Source: an uncultured Johnsonella sp.
GTDB taxonomy: Bacteria > Bacillota > Clostridia > Lachnospirales > Lachnospiraceae
Direction of reading: 5' to 3'
Assembly (NCBI GenBank): GCA_905373785.1
Contig: CAJPUK010000085.1
Coordinates: 1 to 9,819, forward strand
DNA length: 9,819 nt
In this document: positions 1 to 5,480 of the stretch, piece after piece
Layout of the letters: the number at the start of each line of letters is the position of its first letter
How positions within the stretch are numbered: the first letter of the stretch is position 1
Position numbers and translations under genes: made by a program
The notes under the pieces: generated by a model
Told to the model about the DNA's origin: nothing
What the model saw: only the letters and a program-made list of their open reading frames with translations
The model's database searches: none

Positions 1-115
1 CTTCCATGGCTTCAAGTCTTTTTTGCGGCTCAAGAAGGTTAAGTTTTTGTACTACTCTTGCCTTATGCATTTCAAGTGGGAAACTCTCAGTTGACATCCA
101 TTTAATCTCTTTCAT
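1..115 (-). CDS. 5' end of a probable tryptophanase / tyrosine phenol-lyase-type beta-eliminating lyase (partial)
   Basis: Only the first 38 codons are in the window; the gene continues past base 1. The start is ATG at 113-115: in-frame TAG lies just upstream and no earlier start is possible. The protein begins MKEIKWMSTESFPLEMHK and continues with a V-V-Q-K-L...L-L-E-P-Q-K-R-L-E-A-M pattern. By memory this resembles the N-terminus of PLP-dependent tryptophanases and tyrosine phenol-lyases of Clostridia, where a P-F/L-E/R-h-K segment precedes an E-R-L-K-x-M helix. The catalytic PLP lysine lies far downstream, so the family call cannot be confirmed here. The context supports amino acid metabolism: an amino acid importer lies upstream on the same strand, and the leader encodes six tyrosines in a row. 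If correct, it would split Tyr or Trp to pyruvate, ammonia and phenol or indole in the cytoplasm. Another aromatic amino acid gene is possible. Confidence 0.45.
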   Translation of the reverse strand, partial: MKEIKWMSTESFPLEMHKARVVQKLNLLEPQKRLEAME

Positions 116-125
116 GTTCTTAATC

Positions 126-143
126 TACACGTATAAACGTGTA
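126..143 (-). promoter_or_regulatory. Perfect hairpin between the Shine-Dalgarno and the start codon
   Basis: On the minus strand AAGGAGG (144-150) is followed directly by TACACGTTTATACGTGTA, a 7-bp perfect stem with a 4-nt loop. Ten more bases precede the ATG at 115. The linear distance from Shine-Dalgarno to ATG is 28 nt, far beyond the usual 5-10. Folding the hairpin would cut the effective spacing to about 10 nt. This suggests structure-dependent translation initiation, or else an operator-like palindrome. The function is inferred. Confidence 0.5.
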
Positions 144-171
144 CCTCCTTTTTCTAAATTTATTTTAAATA

Positions 172-208
172 CAAAAAAACCACTACCGATAACAATCCCG
201 ACAGTGGT
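172..208 (-). terminator. Intrinsic terminator in the leader, upstream of the lyase-type gene (attenuator)
   Basis: Reading the minus strand, ACCACT (208-203) pairs with AGTGGT (184-179). The stem can be extended inward by G-U, U-G, C-G, G-C and G-U pairs around an 8-nt loop. It runs into seven consecutive T (179-173). This is a textbook Rho-independent terminator. It sits 57 nt before the start codon at 115 and inside the transcribed leader, so it must be conditional. It could also end transcripts arriving from livF. Confidence 0.8.
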
Positions 209-287
209 TCATATCAATCATTACTACTACACCTACGGGCTTACGCAAACAAGTGCCAAGCCCATAAGTTTTTAACATCCTATGGAC
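197..287 (-). promoter_or_regulatory. Candidate antiterminator / anti-antiterminator stems of a transcription attenuator
   Basis: Minus-strand segments that pair by eye are: A, GTCCATA (287-281), with B, TATGGGC (266-260), 7 pairs including one G-U; B', GGGCTT (263-258), with C, AAGCCC (242-237), 6 pairs; C', CCCG-TA-GGTG (239-230), with D, CACT-GT-CGGG (206-197), two 4-bp blocks around a 2x2 internal loop. D overlaps the 5' arm of the terminator. A:B therefore allows C:D and read-through, while B:C frees D for the terminator. Segment A starts seven bases after the leader stop codon, where a ribosome paused at the stop would cover it. The pairings were found by eye without energy calculation. 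Confidence 0.5.
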
Positions 288-293
288 AGGGCA

Positions 294-347
294 TTAGATA
301 TAATAGTAATAATAATAATTCAAATTTTTAGATATACCGCTTAACAT
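294..347 (-). CDS. Tyrosine-run leader peptide (17 aa, six consecutive Tyr codons)
   Basis: This short frame reads MLSGISKNLNYYYYYYI followed by TAA. The tyrosine block is TAT TAT TAT TAC TAT TAT. An AGAGG ribosome binding site (356-360) lies 8 nt before the ATG, and a good promoter lies just upstream (380-408). An intrinsic terminator and alternative stems follow before the next gene, so the arrangement matches leader peptides of amino acid-responsive attenuators (trpL/hisL type) or arrest peptides (TnaC type). Six identical rare-context codons would sense charged tRNA-Tyr, or the peptide itself may stall the ribosome. The stop codon overlaps ATG of an ATGCCCTGT element that is repeated inverted near the transcription start. 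I recognise no named homologue. Translation and function are inferred from layout, and the peptide is too short for homology. Confidence 0.75.
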   Translation of the reverse strand: MLSGISKNLNYYYYYYI

Positions 348-379
348 AATATTTACCTCTTTTTTAGTATATGCCCTGT

Positions 380-408
380 ATGATAACAAGTAGTGTTATA
401 AAAGTCAA
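380..408 (-). promoter_or_regulatory. Sigma-A type promoter for the Tyr leader and lyase-type gene
   Basis: On the minus strand TTGACT (408-403) and TATCAT (385-380) are separated by 17 nt. The -35 box begins three bases after the livF stop codon. Predicted transcription start is near 372-374, giving a leader of about 258 nt before the start codon at 115. The downstream gene is thus not simply the sixth gene of the liv operon. Confidence 0.7.
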
Positions 409-411
409 GTC

Positions 412-1134
412 TTAATTAACATATTTTTTATTTGAATTTTTTCCGAGGTAGGCTTCTCTTATAGCCTCATTGCTTAAAAGATCCTCACCGCTTCCTTCCA
501 TGCTGAGTCTTCCGGTCTCAAGTACATAGGCATAGTCGGAAGCCTTAAGTGCCATATTGGCATTTTGCTCTATCAAAAGTACGGTAACACCGGACTTGTT
601 GATTTCCTTTATAATTTCAAAAATACCCTTAACGATCAACGGAGCAAGCCCCAAAGAAGGCTCATCCATCATCAAAAGCTTGGGTTTGCTCATTAAAGCT
701 CTGGCAAGTGCCAGCATTTGCTGCTCACCTCCGGAGAGAGTACCGGCAAGCTGCCACTTTCTTTCTTTTAATCTTGGGAAAAGAGAGTACATATGCTCTA
801 TATCTTTGTCAAGGCTGTCATGCCTTAAAAAAGCTCCTATTTTGATATTGTCAAGCACCGTCATGTCGGGAAAGACCCTTCTTCCCTCAGGCACTAAAGT
901 AATGCCCTTGGCAATAATATCCGAAGTATCGGTTCCGGTGATATTTTCATCATTAAAACTTACCGCTCCCGAAACAGGTTTTACAAGCCCCGCTATAGTA
1001 CGAAGTATGGTTGATTTACCTGCACCGTTGGCACCTATAAGGCTTACGACACTGCCTTTTGGAACTTCAAAACTTACCCCTTTAACTGCATTGATACCGC
1101 CGTAACTAACTTTTAAATCTGTAATTTTAAGCAT
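412..1134 (-). CDS. livF: Branched-chain amino acid ABC transporter ATP-binding protein LivF
   Basis: This is one of the two cytoplasmic ATPases that power LivHM-type uptake of leucine, isoleucine, valine or related amino acids. The 240-residue length is normal for LivF. Visible motifs are the Walker A GANGAGKST (residues 34-42), the signature LSGGEQQ (133-139) and Walker B LLMMDEP (153-159). The switch position reads L-I-E-Q-N (188-191) instead of a histidine loop, a typical LivF trait that separates it from LivG. The C-terminus has the usual N-E-A-I-R-E-A-Y-L-G motif. The ATG at 1134 overlaps the livG stop by 8 bp, implying translational coupling, with only a weak GAAGAAG ribosome site of its own. 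It is the last gene of the operon. No terminator is visible between its stop and the leader promoter that follows at once. Confidence 0.95.
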   Translation of the reverse strand: MLKITDLKVSYGGINAVKGVSFEVPKGSVVSLIGANGAGKSTILRTIAGLVKPVSGAVSFNDENITGTDTSDIIAKGITLVPEGRRVFPDMTVLDNIKIGAFLRHDSLDKDIEHMYSLFPRLKERKWQLAGTLSGGEQQMLALARALMSKPKLLMMDEPSLGLAPLIVKGIFEIIKEINKSGVTVLLIEQNANMALKASDYAYVLETGRLSMEGSGEDLLSNEAIREAYLGKNSNKKYVN

Positions 1135-1975
1135 CTTCTTCTACCACCCCCAAATAAGCATCTATAACATGCTCATTATTTTGTATTTCTTCCGGAGTTC
1201 CCTCGGCAATCAACTTACCGAAGTCAAGCACATAAATCCTGTCTGATATTTGCATTACCAAATCCATATGATGTTCTATCATAAAAATAGTAAGCTTATA
1301 ATCATCTCTTATCTGTTTAATAAAGTCGGTAAGCTCTTCAGTTTCCTGAGGATTCATACCGGCAGCCGGCTCATCAAGCAAAAGAAGCTTGGGAGAGGTA
1401 GCAAGCGCCCTTGCTATTTCAAGCCTTCTTTGAAGTCCGTAAGGCAGACTTTTGGCAATATCATCTTTGTATTGCAAAAGTCCCTGCATATCAAGAAGCT
1501 CCAAAGCTTCCCTTCTCATCCTCTTCTCTTCTTTATAGTTAAGTCTTAAAGTAGCAGAGAATACATTTTGCTTTGCACGCATATGTTTTGCTATAAGTAC
1601 ATTGTCAAATACCGTAAGATTGTGGAAAAGCCTGATATTTTGGAAGGTTCTTGCAATGCCCTTGGCAGTGATCATATCAGGTGTATTGGCTACCGGCTTT
1701 ATATTAAAAGGAGCATACTCACCAAGATAAAGCTTTTTCATCTTTCCCCTTGGAGATGAAGCAAGTATAGTCTCATCATTAAATACGATTTTACCGTTGG
1801 TAGGCTCATATATACCGGTAACACAGTTAAACGCAGTTGTCTTACCGGCACCGTTAGGACCTATTAAAGCAACTATTTCTCCTTCATCTACCTTAAGAGA
1901 CAAGTCATTGACCGCAACCACACCTCCGAATTGCATGGTAATATGGTGCATACTAAGTATATTTTTTTTACTCAT
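1127..1975 (-). CDS. livG: Branched-chain amino acid ABC transporter ATP-binding protein LivG
   Basis: This is the second ATPase subunit of the importer, forming the nucleotide-binding pair with LivF. Walker A is GPNGAGKTT (39-47), the Q-loop lies in A-R-T-F-Q-N-I-R-L-F (108-117), the degenerate signature is LPYGLQRRLEIARAL (177-191), Walker B is LLLLDEP (197-203), and the H-loop is E-H-H-M (234-237). At 282 residues it is longer than the roughly 255-residue E. coli protein. The extra length is an insertion at about residues 72-103, rich in Lys, Tyr and Pro, between Walker A and the Q-loop. I recall similar insertions in LivG of Lachnospiraceae, so I read it as a lineage trait, not damage. 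Its ATG shares one base with the livM stop (TAATG), so the two are probably translationally coupled. Confidence 0.95.
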   Translation of the reverse strand: MSKKNILSMHHITMQFGGVVAVNDLSLKVDEGEIVALIGPNGAGKTTAFNCVTGIYEPTNGKIVFNDETILASSPRGKMKKLYLGEYAPFNIKPVANTPDMITAKGIARTFQNIRLFHNLTVFDNVLIAKHMRAKQNVFSATLRLNYKEEKRMRREALELLDMQGLLQYKDDIAKSLPYGLQRRLEIARALATSPKLLLLDEPAAGMNPQETEELTDFIKQIRDDYKLTIFMIEHHMDLVMQISDRIYVLDFGKLIAEGTPEEIQNNEHVIDAYLGVVEEDA

Positions 1976-3072
1976 TATGCCTCCTCCTTCTTTGCTTTTT
2001 TACCTTTGAAAAGAGAAGGAAGCCCTTTTAGGAATCCGGCTATGCCGTCCCATGAAAACTCATTGGTACCCATAATTCCCTGTCTGTAGAATAAAACTAC
2101 AAGCATAAGAAGTATGGAGAAAATAACCATACGAAAGCCTACTCTGAAAAGCGGAACACTGATACCTGCAATTATAAGAGGCTCATCAAAGAACCTAAGC
2201 CATTCTTTACCGGCATTGATTAAGAAAGAACCCAGTATACTTCCGCTTACACTTCCGATACCTCCGAGAACCACTATAAGAAGGATGTCATAGGTAAGTG
2301 ATATTTGAAATGTCTTGGAATCTATGGATTTCATAAACATTGCCAAAAGCCCTCCGCCTATACCTGTAAAAAATGAAGATATAATAAAGGCTAATGATTT
2401 ATACTTAAAAAGATTTATTCCCATAGACTGAGCAGCTATTTCATCTTCTCTGATAGCCTTAAATACTCGACCGTAAGAAGAGTTTATAAGCATTACCATA
2501 AGAATGATACAAACTGCTACTATTGCAAAAAACACAAAAAGATTAGGGAAACTGGGTATATTTTTAAGTCCGTAAGAGCCGTTGGTTATGGTATCCAATT
2601 GAGGAGCTGATATTAACGCTCTTATAATTTCTGAAAATCCCAGTGTAGCTATGGCAAGATAATCGCTCTTTAACCTAAGCACCGGTATACCTATAAGTGC
2701 AGCAACAAAGGCGGATAAAAGTCCTCCTATGATAAGTGCCGGAAAAAAAGGCATATAAAGGTTGGCAATAAGCGGAGATATACCGGATATATAATAAATG
2801 CTTGCTCTTTGTGCTACAGGTATGGTAAGAATTCCCACAGTGTAGGCGCCTATAGCCATAAAACCTGCCTGCCCCAATGAAAAAAGTCCGGTAAAACCGT
2901 TTAATAAATTCATGGAAATGGCAACCACGGCATATATTGCAGTTCTTTCCAGTATACCTATCTGGTAATTATATTCGTAACTGTTTATTTGTAAAAATGC
3001 TATTATAAGTATAGCTATAGCCGATGCGGCTATATTATACAATGTTTTCTTATTCTTTAAGTTAAATTTCAT
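1975..3072 (-). CDS. livM: Branched-chain amino acid ABC transporter permease LivM
   Basis: This is one of the two transmembrane subunits of the importer. From the chosen start it has 365 residues with about ten hydrophobic segments. After a basic N-terminus (MKFNLKNKK) comes the conserved block Y-A-V-V-A-I-S-M-N-L-L-N-G-F-T-G-L-F-S-L-G-Q-A-G-F-M-A-I-G-A-Y. The transporter coupling loop G-R-V-F-K-A-I-R-E-D-E-I-A-A-Q-S-M-G-I-N and the late V-L-G-G-I-G-S-V-S-G motif are characteristic of LivM. The start at 3070-3072 is preferred over an in-frame ATG at 3108. A GGGGGA ribosome site lies just upstream, whereas the earlier ATG would overlap livH by 26 bp and add a basic non-conserved stretch. The C-terminal tail is lysine-rich (F-K-G-K-K-A-K-K) and probably cytoplasmic. 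Confidence 0.93.
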   Translation of the reverse strand: MKFNLKNKKTLYNIAASAIAILIIAFLQINSYEYNYQIGILERTAIYAVVAISMNLLNGFTGLFSLGQAGFMAIGAYTVGILTIPVAQRASIYYISGISPLIANLYMPFFPALIIGGLLSAFVAALIGIPVLRLKSDYLAIATLGFSEIIRALISAPQLDTITNGSYGLKNIPSFPNLFVFFAIVAVCIILMVMLINSSYGRVFKAIREDEIAAQSMGINLFKYKSLAFIISSFFTGIGGGLLAMFMKSIDSKTFQISLTYDILLIVVLGGIGSVSGSILGSFLINAGKEWLRFFDEPLIIAGISVPLFRVGFRMVIFSILLMLVVLFYRQGIMGTNEFSWDGIAGFLKGLPSLFKGKKAKKEEA

Positions 3073-3082
3073 TTCTATCCCC

Positions 3083-3964
3083 CTATACCTTATCTGTAAC
3101 CTTTTCACCGAATATACCGGTAGGACGAACCAAAAGCATTATTATAAGCAGTACAAATGTAAATGCATCCGAAAAGGTTGAATAACCGCCGGCGACCAGA
3201 GCTGTTTCACCAAAGCCGAGTATAAATCCGCCTATTACCGCACCCGGTATTGAGCCTATACCTCCTATAACCGCTGCCACAAAGCATTTTAAGCCCGGTA
3301 AAGAACCTGAGTAAGGAAATACCGTCATACGGTCGGTAAAGTAAAGTATTGAGCCTATACCTGCGAGTAAAGAGCCTATAGCAAAGGTAAATGATACTGT
3401 TTTATTGATTTTAATACCCATAAGCTGGGCTGTTTCATAGTCTTTTGATACTGCACGCATAGCCATACCCATCTTTGTATGCTTGATGAGCATCATAAGT
3501 ATATAAACTATTATAAGTGTCAGTATCGGTGTTAAAATTGTTACAAGTGAAAAACTCAAATCACCAAACTTAATTATCTTTTTAAGTACAGGTATCTCGG
3601 GATAACCCTTAGGCAGTGCCGTAAAAAGATAGGTGGCAAGGTTTTGCAAAAGATAGGAAACACCTATTGCCGATATCATAACACTCATACGGGGAGCGTT
3701 TCTTAAAGGTTTGTATGCAGCCTTTTCTATTAACACACCGAGTAAGACTGTAGCTATCAGAACTACCGGTATTGCAATATACCAGGGCATACTTGACATT
3801 GCAAATATCATGAAGTAACCTGCCATCATGAATATGTCTCCATGAGCAAAATTTATTAACCTAAGTATTCCGTATACCAGAGTATAACCTATGGCTATAA
3901 GTGCGTAAGCGCCACCAAGTGATATAGCGGTAAGACATTGTTGTAAAAATGTTGTTGCATTCAT
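3083..3964 (-). CDS. livH: Branched-chain amino acid ABC transporter permease LivH
   Basis: This is the partner transmembrane subunit of LivM. The 293-residue length is usual for LivH, with about eight hydrophobic segments. Family hallmarks are the N-terminal G-G-A-Y-A-L-I-A-I-G-Y-T-L-V-Y-G-I-L-R-L-I-N-F-A-H-G-D and the coupling loop G-M-A-M-R-A-V-S-K-D-Y-E-T-A-Q-L-M-G-I (residues about 166-184). The late A-A-V-I-G-G-I-G-S-I-P-G-A-V-I-G-G motif also fits. The start codon ATG (3962-3964) follows AGGAGG by 10 nt. Four bases of that Shine-Dalgarno region can pair in a short AGGC/GCCT hairpin, which might lower initiation. The stop codon falls 10 bp before livM and within its ribosome binding site. 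Confidence 0.94.
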   Translation of the reverse strand: MNATTFLQQCLTAISLGGAYALIAIGYTLVYGILRLINFAHGDIFMMAGYFMIFAMSSMPWYIAIPVVLIATVLLGVLIEKAAYKPLRNAPRMSVMISAIGVSYLLQNLATYLFTALPKGYPEIPVLKKIIKFGDLSFSLVTILTPILTLIIVYILMMLIKHTKMGMAMRAVSKDYETAQLMGIKINKTVSFTFAIGSLLAGIGSILYFTDRMTVFPYSGSLPGLKCFVAAVIGGIGSIPGAVIGGFILGFGETALVAGGYSTFSDAFTFVLLIIMLLVRPTGIFGEKVTDKV

Positions 3965-3999
3965 TAGGCTTATGCCTCCTAACCTTAATTAAATTTCAC

Positions 4000-4017
4000 A
4001 GGGTCTTATATTACCCT
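4000..4017 (-). repeat. Small hairpin in the livK-livH gap
   Basis: AGGGT (4000-4004) and ACCCT (4013-4017) form a 5-bp stem with an 8-nt loop, just downstream (minus strand) of the larger stem at 4028-4075. No T-tract follows. It may act with the larger stem in setting the livK to livH ratio, or be chance. Confidence 0.3.
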
Positions 4018-4027
4018 AACATAACAC

Positions 4028-4075
4028 ATAAGCCAAATGCTTTTTGAAAAGGCAATTTTCAGGCATTTGGCTTAT
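4028..4075 (-). terminator. Long intercistronic hairpin after the binding-protein gene (partial terminator or mRNA 3'-end stabiliser)
   Basis: ATAAGCCAAATGC (4028-4040) and GCATTTGGCTTAT (4063-4075) are a perfect 13-bp inverted repeat. Inside it TGAAAA and TTTTCA (4045-4050 and 4056-4061) form a second 6-bp stem with a 5-nt loop. The structure starts 23 bp after the livK stop. On the minus strand no T-run follows it, so full termination is unlikely. Such stems between a binding-protein gene and its permease genes commonly leave an abundant, stabilised upstream message. That role is inferred here. Confidence 0.6.
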
Positions 4076-4098
4076 ATTTATCTATTATATAAAACTTA

Positions 4099-5286
4099 TT
4101 ACTTACCTGTATCTACAGTAGTTGTTGTAAGCAGTTCAAACTTACCGTCCTTTACTGTCTTTATAAAAGCTAATGTCTTATTGGCATCACCGTTTTCATC
4201 AAATGAGATATGTCCTGTAATGCCGTCAAAGGCAACTCCCTTAAGAGCCTCTTTGATTTTTTCTCCATCAGTACTTTGAGCTGCTTCTATTGCCTTGATT
4301 GTACATACATAGGCATCGTAACTTAATGCTGAGAAGTTAGGGATTATATCAGGTTGTTTATTCTCTACCAAATATTTCTTATAACCCTCTATGAATTTCT
4401 TTGCCTCATCATTGGCAGGTGCAGATTCATCAAAGAAGGTTGAAAATACTATGCCTTCCGCATTGCCCTTGGCATTTTCGATAATGGTTGAGTTTTCCCA
4501 GGTATCTCCCGCTCCGATAACGGCATTTATACCGAGCTCTCTTGCCTGTGTGATGATTAAAGGAGCTGTGGTAAGTGATGAAGGTGCATAAATAAAGTCA
4601 GGATTTGCAGCCTTTATATTTGTAAGTACCGCCTTAAAATCTGTCTGATTTGTCTGGAACTGCTGCTGGTCAACTACCTTGCCGCCGAGCTTTTCAAATG
4701 ACTCTGCAAAGAAAGTTCCAAGTCCTGATGAATAGTCATCACCCAGCTGTGTAAGCACTGCTGCAGTCTTAATATTATTTTGAGTAGCATAGTTTGCCAT
4801 AATAGTTCCCTGGAACGGATCAAGGAAACATACTCTAAAGTAGTATTCATTGCCAAGTGTAACCTGTGGATTGGTACAGGTAGCACCGATTGCAGGTATT
4901 TTGGCACTTTCAAATGTAGGCCCTGCCGCTATAGATACACCTGAACCGTAACTTCCTATTACTGCTGAAACTTTTTCGCTTACAAGCTTTTGTGCAGCTG
5001 ATACAGCCTCTGTCTTATCGGACTTGTTATCAACTTCTACAAGCTCTATCCTGTATTCTTCACCACCGATATTTACGGTAGGGTAAACTGTGTTGGCATA
5101 ACGTATGCCCATAGCCTCCTGTAGACCTCCACCACCGTTTTCACCGGTAAGCGGTTCAAATACACCGATCTTTATCACCTTATCTCCACTGGCACTTTGT
5201 GAAGCGGAGCCGCCGCTACAGGCGGTGATTGATGAAGCTAACATAAGAGCTGCTGTAGAAACAGCCAAAAATTTCTTTAATTTCAT
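4099..5286 (-). CDS. livK: Branched-chain amino acid ABC transporter substrate-binding lipoprotein
   Basis: This extracytoplasmic receptor captures the amino acid and delivers it to LivHM. The chosen start (ATG 5284-5286, 395 aa) follows GAGAGG (5295-5300) by 8 nt and gives a clean lipoprotein signal: M-K-L-K-K, a hydrophobic core, then lipobox S-I-T-A-C with Cys23 as the lipid anchor. An upstream in-frame ATG at 5310 adds only M-T-D-R-E-V-C-I and lacks a ribosome site. The mature protein has the periplasmic-binding-protein type 1 fold of the Leu/Ile/Val family: K-I-G-V-F-E-P-L-T-G-E-N-G (about 38-50), V-E-V-D-N-K-S-D near 88, A-V-I-G-S-Y-G-S near 112, and I-P-A-I-G-A-T-C-T-N-P near 131. The next lobe has V-L-T-Q-L-G-D-D-Y-S-S-G. 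It is first in the operon. The ligand could be Leu/Ile/Val, another amino acid or a small amide; sequence alone does not decide. Confidence 0.93.
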   Translation of the reverse strand: MKLKKFLAVSTAALMLASSITACSGGSASQSASGDKVIKIGVFEPLTGENGGGGLQEAMGIRYANTVYPTVNIGGEEYRIELVEVDNKSDKTEAVSAAQKLVSEKVSAVIGSYGSGVSIAAGPTFESAKIPAIGATCTNPQVTLGNEYYFRVCFLDPFQGTIMANYATQNNIKTAAVLTQLGDDYSSGLGTFFAESFEKLGGKVVDQQQFQTNQTDFKAVLTNIKAANPDFIYAPSSLTTAPLIITQARELGINAVIGAGDTWENSTIIENAKGNAEGIVFSTFFDESAPANDEAKKFIEGYKKYLVENKQPDIIPNFSALSYDAYVCTIKAIEAAQSTDGEKIKEALKGVAFDGITGHISFDENGDANKTLAFIKTVKDGKFELLTTTTVDTGK

Positions 5287-5346
5287 AATACATACCTCTC
5301 TGTCCGTCATACATATACAACTGTCTTTTTAGAAAATACAAAGGAT

Positions 5347-5374
5347 ATTATAACAGAAAATAAATAAATTTCAA
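5347..5374 (-). promoter_or_regulatory. Promoter of the liv operon
   Basis: On the minus strand TTGAAA (5374-5369) and a perfect TATAAT (5352-5347) are 16 nt apart. The predicted start lies near 5340, giving a short leader of about 55 nt before livK. That leaves no room for a riboswitch. The -10 box overlaps the left arm of the inverted repeat at 5350-5394. Confidence 0.75.
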
Positions 5375-5394
5375 GATAAATTTTTTTCTGTTAT
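5350..5394. promoter_or_regulatory. Candidate operator: 11-bp inverted repeat bridging the divergent promoters
   Basis: ATAACAGAAAA (5350-5360) and TTTTCTGTTAT (5384-5394) are perfectly complementary arms, 34 bp centre to centre (about three helical turns). The left arm touches the liv -10 box. The right arm occupies the -35 position of the regulator promoter. This symmetric placement is what an autoregulated, divergent transcription factor would use. The binding factor is probably the WYL protein encoded at 5481, by inference from proximity only. AT-richness raises the chance of a coincidental repeat. Confidence 0.5.
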
Positions 5395-5406
5395 TAAGTA
5401 GGAGTA

Positions 5407-5417
5407 TTTGCTATACT
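5407..5417 (+). promoter_or_regulatory. Extended -10 promoter of the WYL regulator gene
   Basis: TTTGCTATACT holds TATACT (5412-5417) preceded by TGC, an extended -10 element. The -35 position (about 5389-5394, TGTTAT) matches poorly, which extended -10 promoters tolerate. It fires away from the liv promoter and lies 63 bp before the gene start. Confidence 0.55.
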
Positions 5418-5480
5418 GTTAAATAATTAAACCGGAATTGAATAAGTCCCTTCTGCTTGGGGCTTAAAGTGGAGGAGTCT

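Noticed and set aside
6..275. 89-codon plus-strand frame at the left edge
   Set aside because: It runs antisense through the lyase start, the terminator and the leader, has no ribosome site, and the minus strand has a coherent promoter-leader-gene layout.
116..411. T-box riboswitch sensing uncharged tRNA in the 296-bp leader
   Set aside because: I found no T-box consensus (AGGGTGG-like) before the terminator, and the leader instead holds a translated Tyr-codon frame.
557..1105. 182-codon plus-strand frame inside livF
   Set aside because: Shadow of a clearly conserved ATPase gene on the minus strand; its composition is that of a reverse-complement reading.
3073..3108. Earlier ATG start for livM
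   Set aside because: It would overlap livH and place a non-conserved basic stretch before the typical N-terminus; the ATG at 3072 has a GGGGGA ribosome site.
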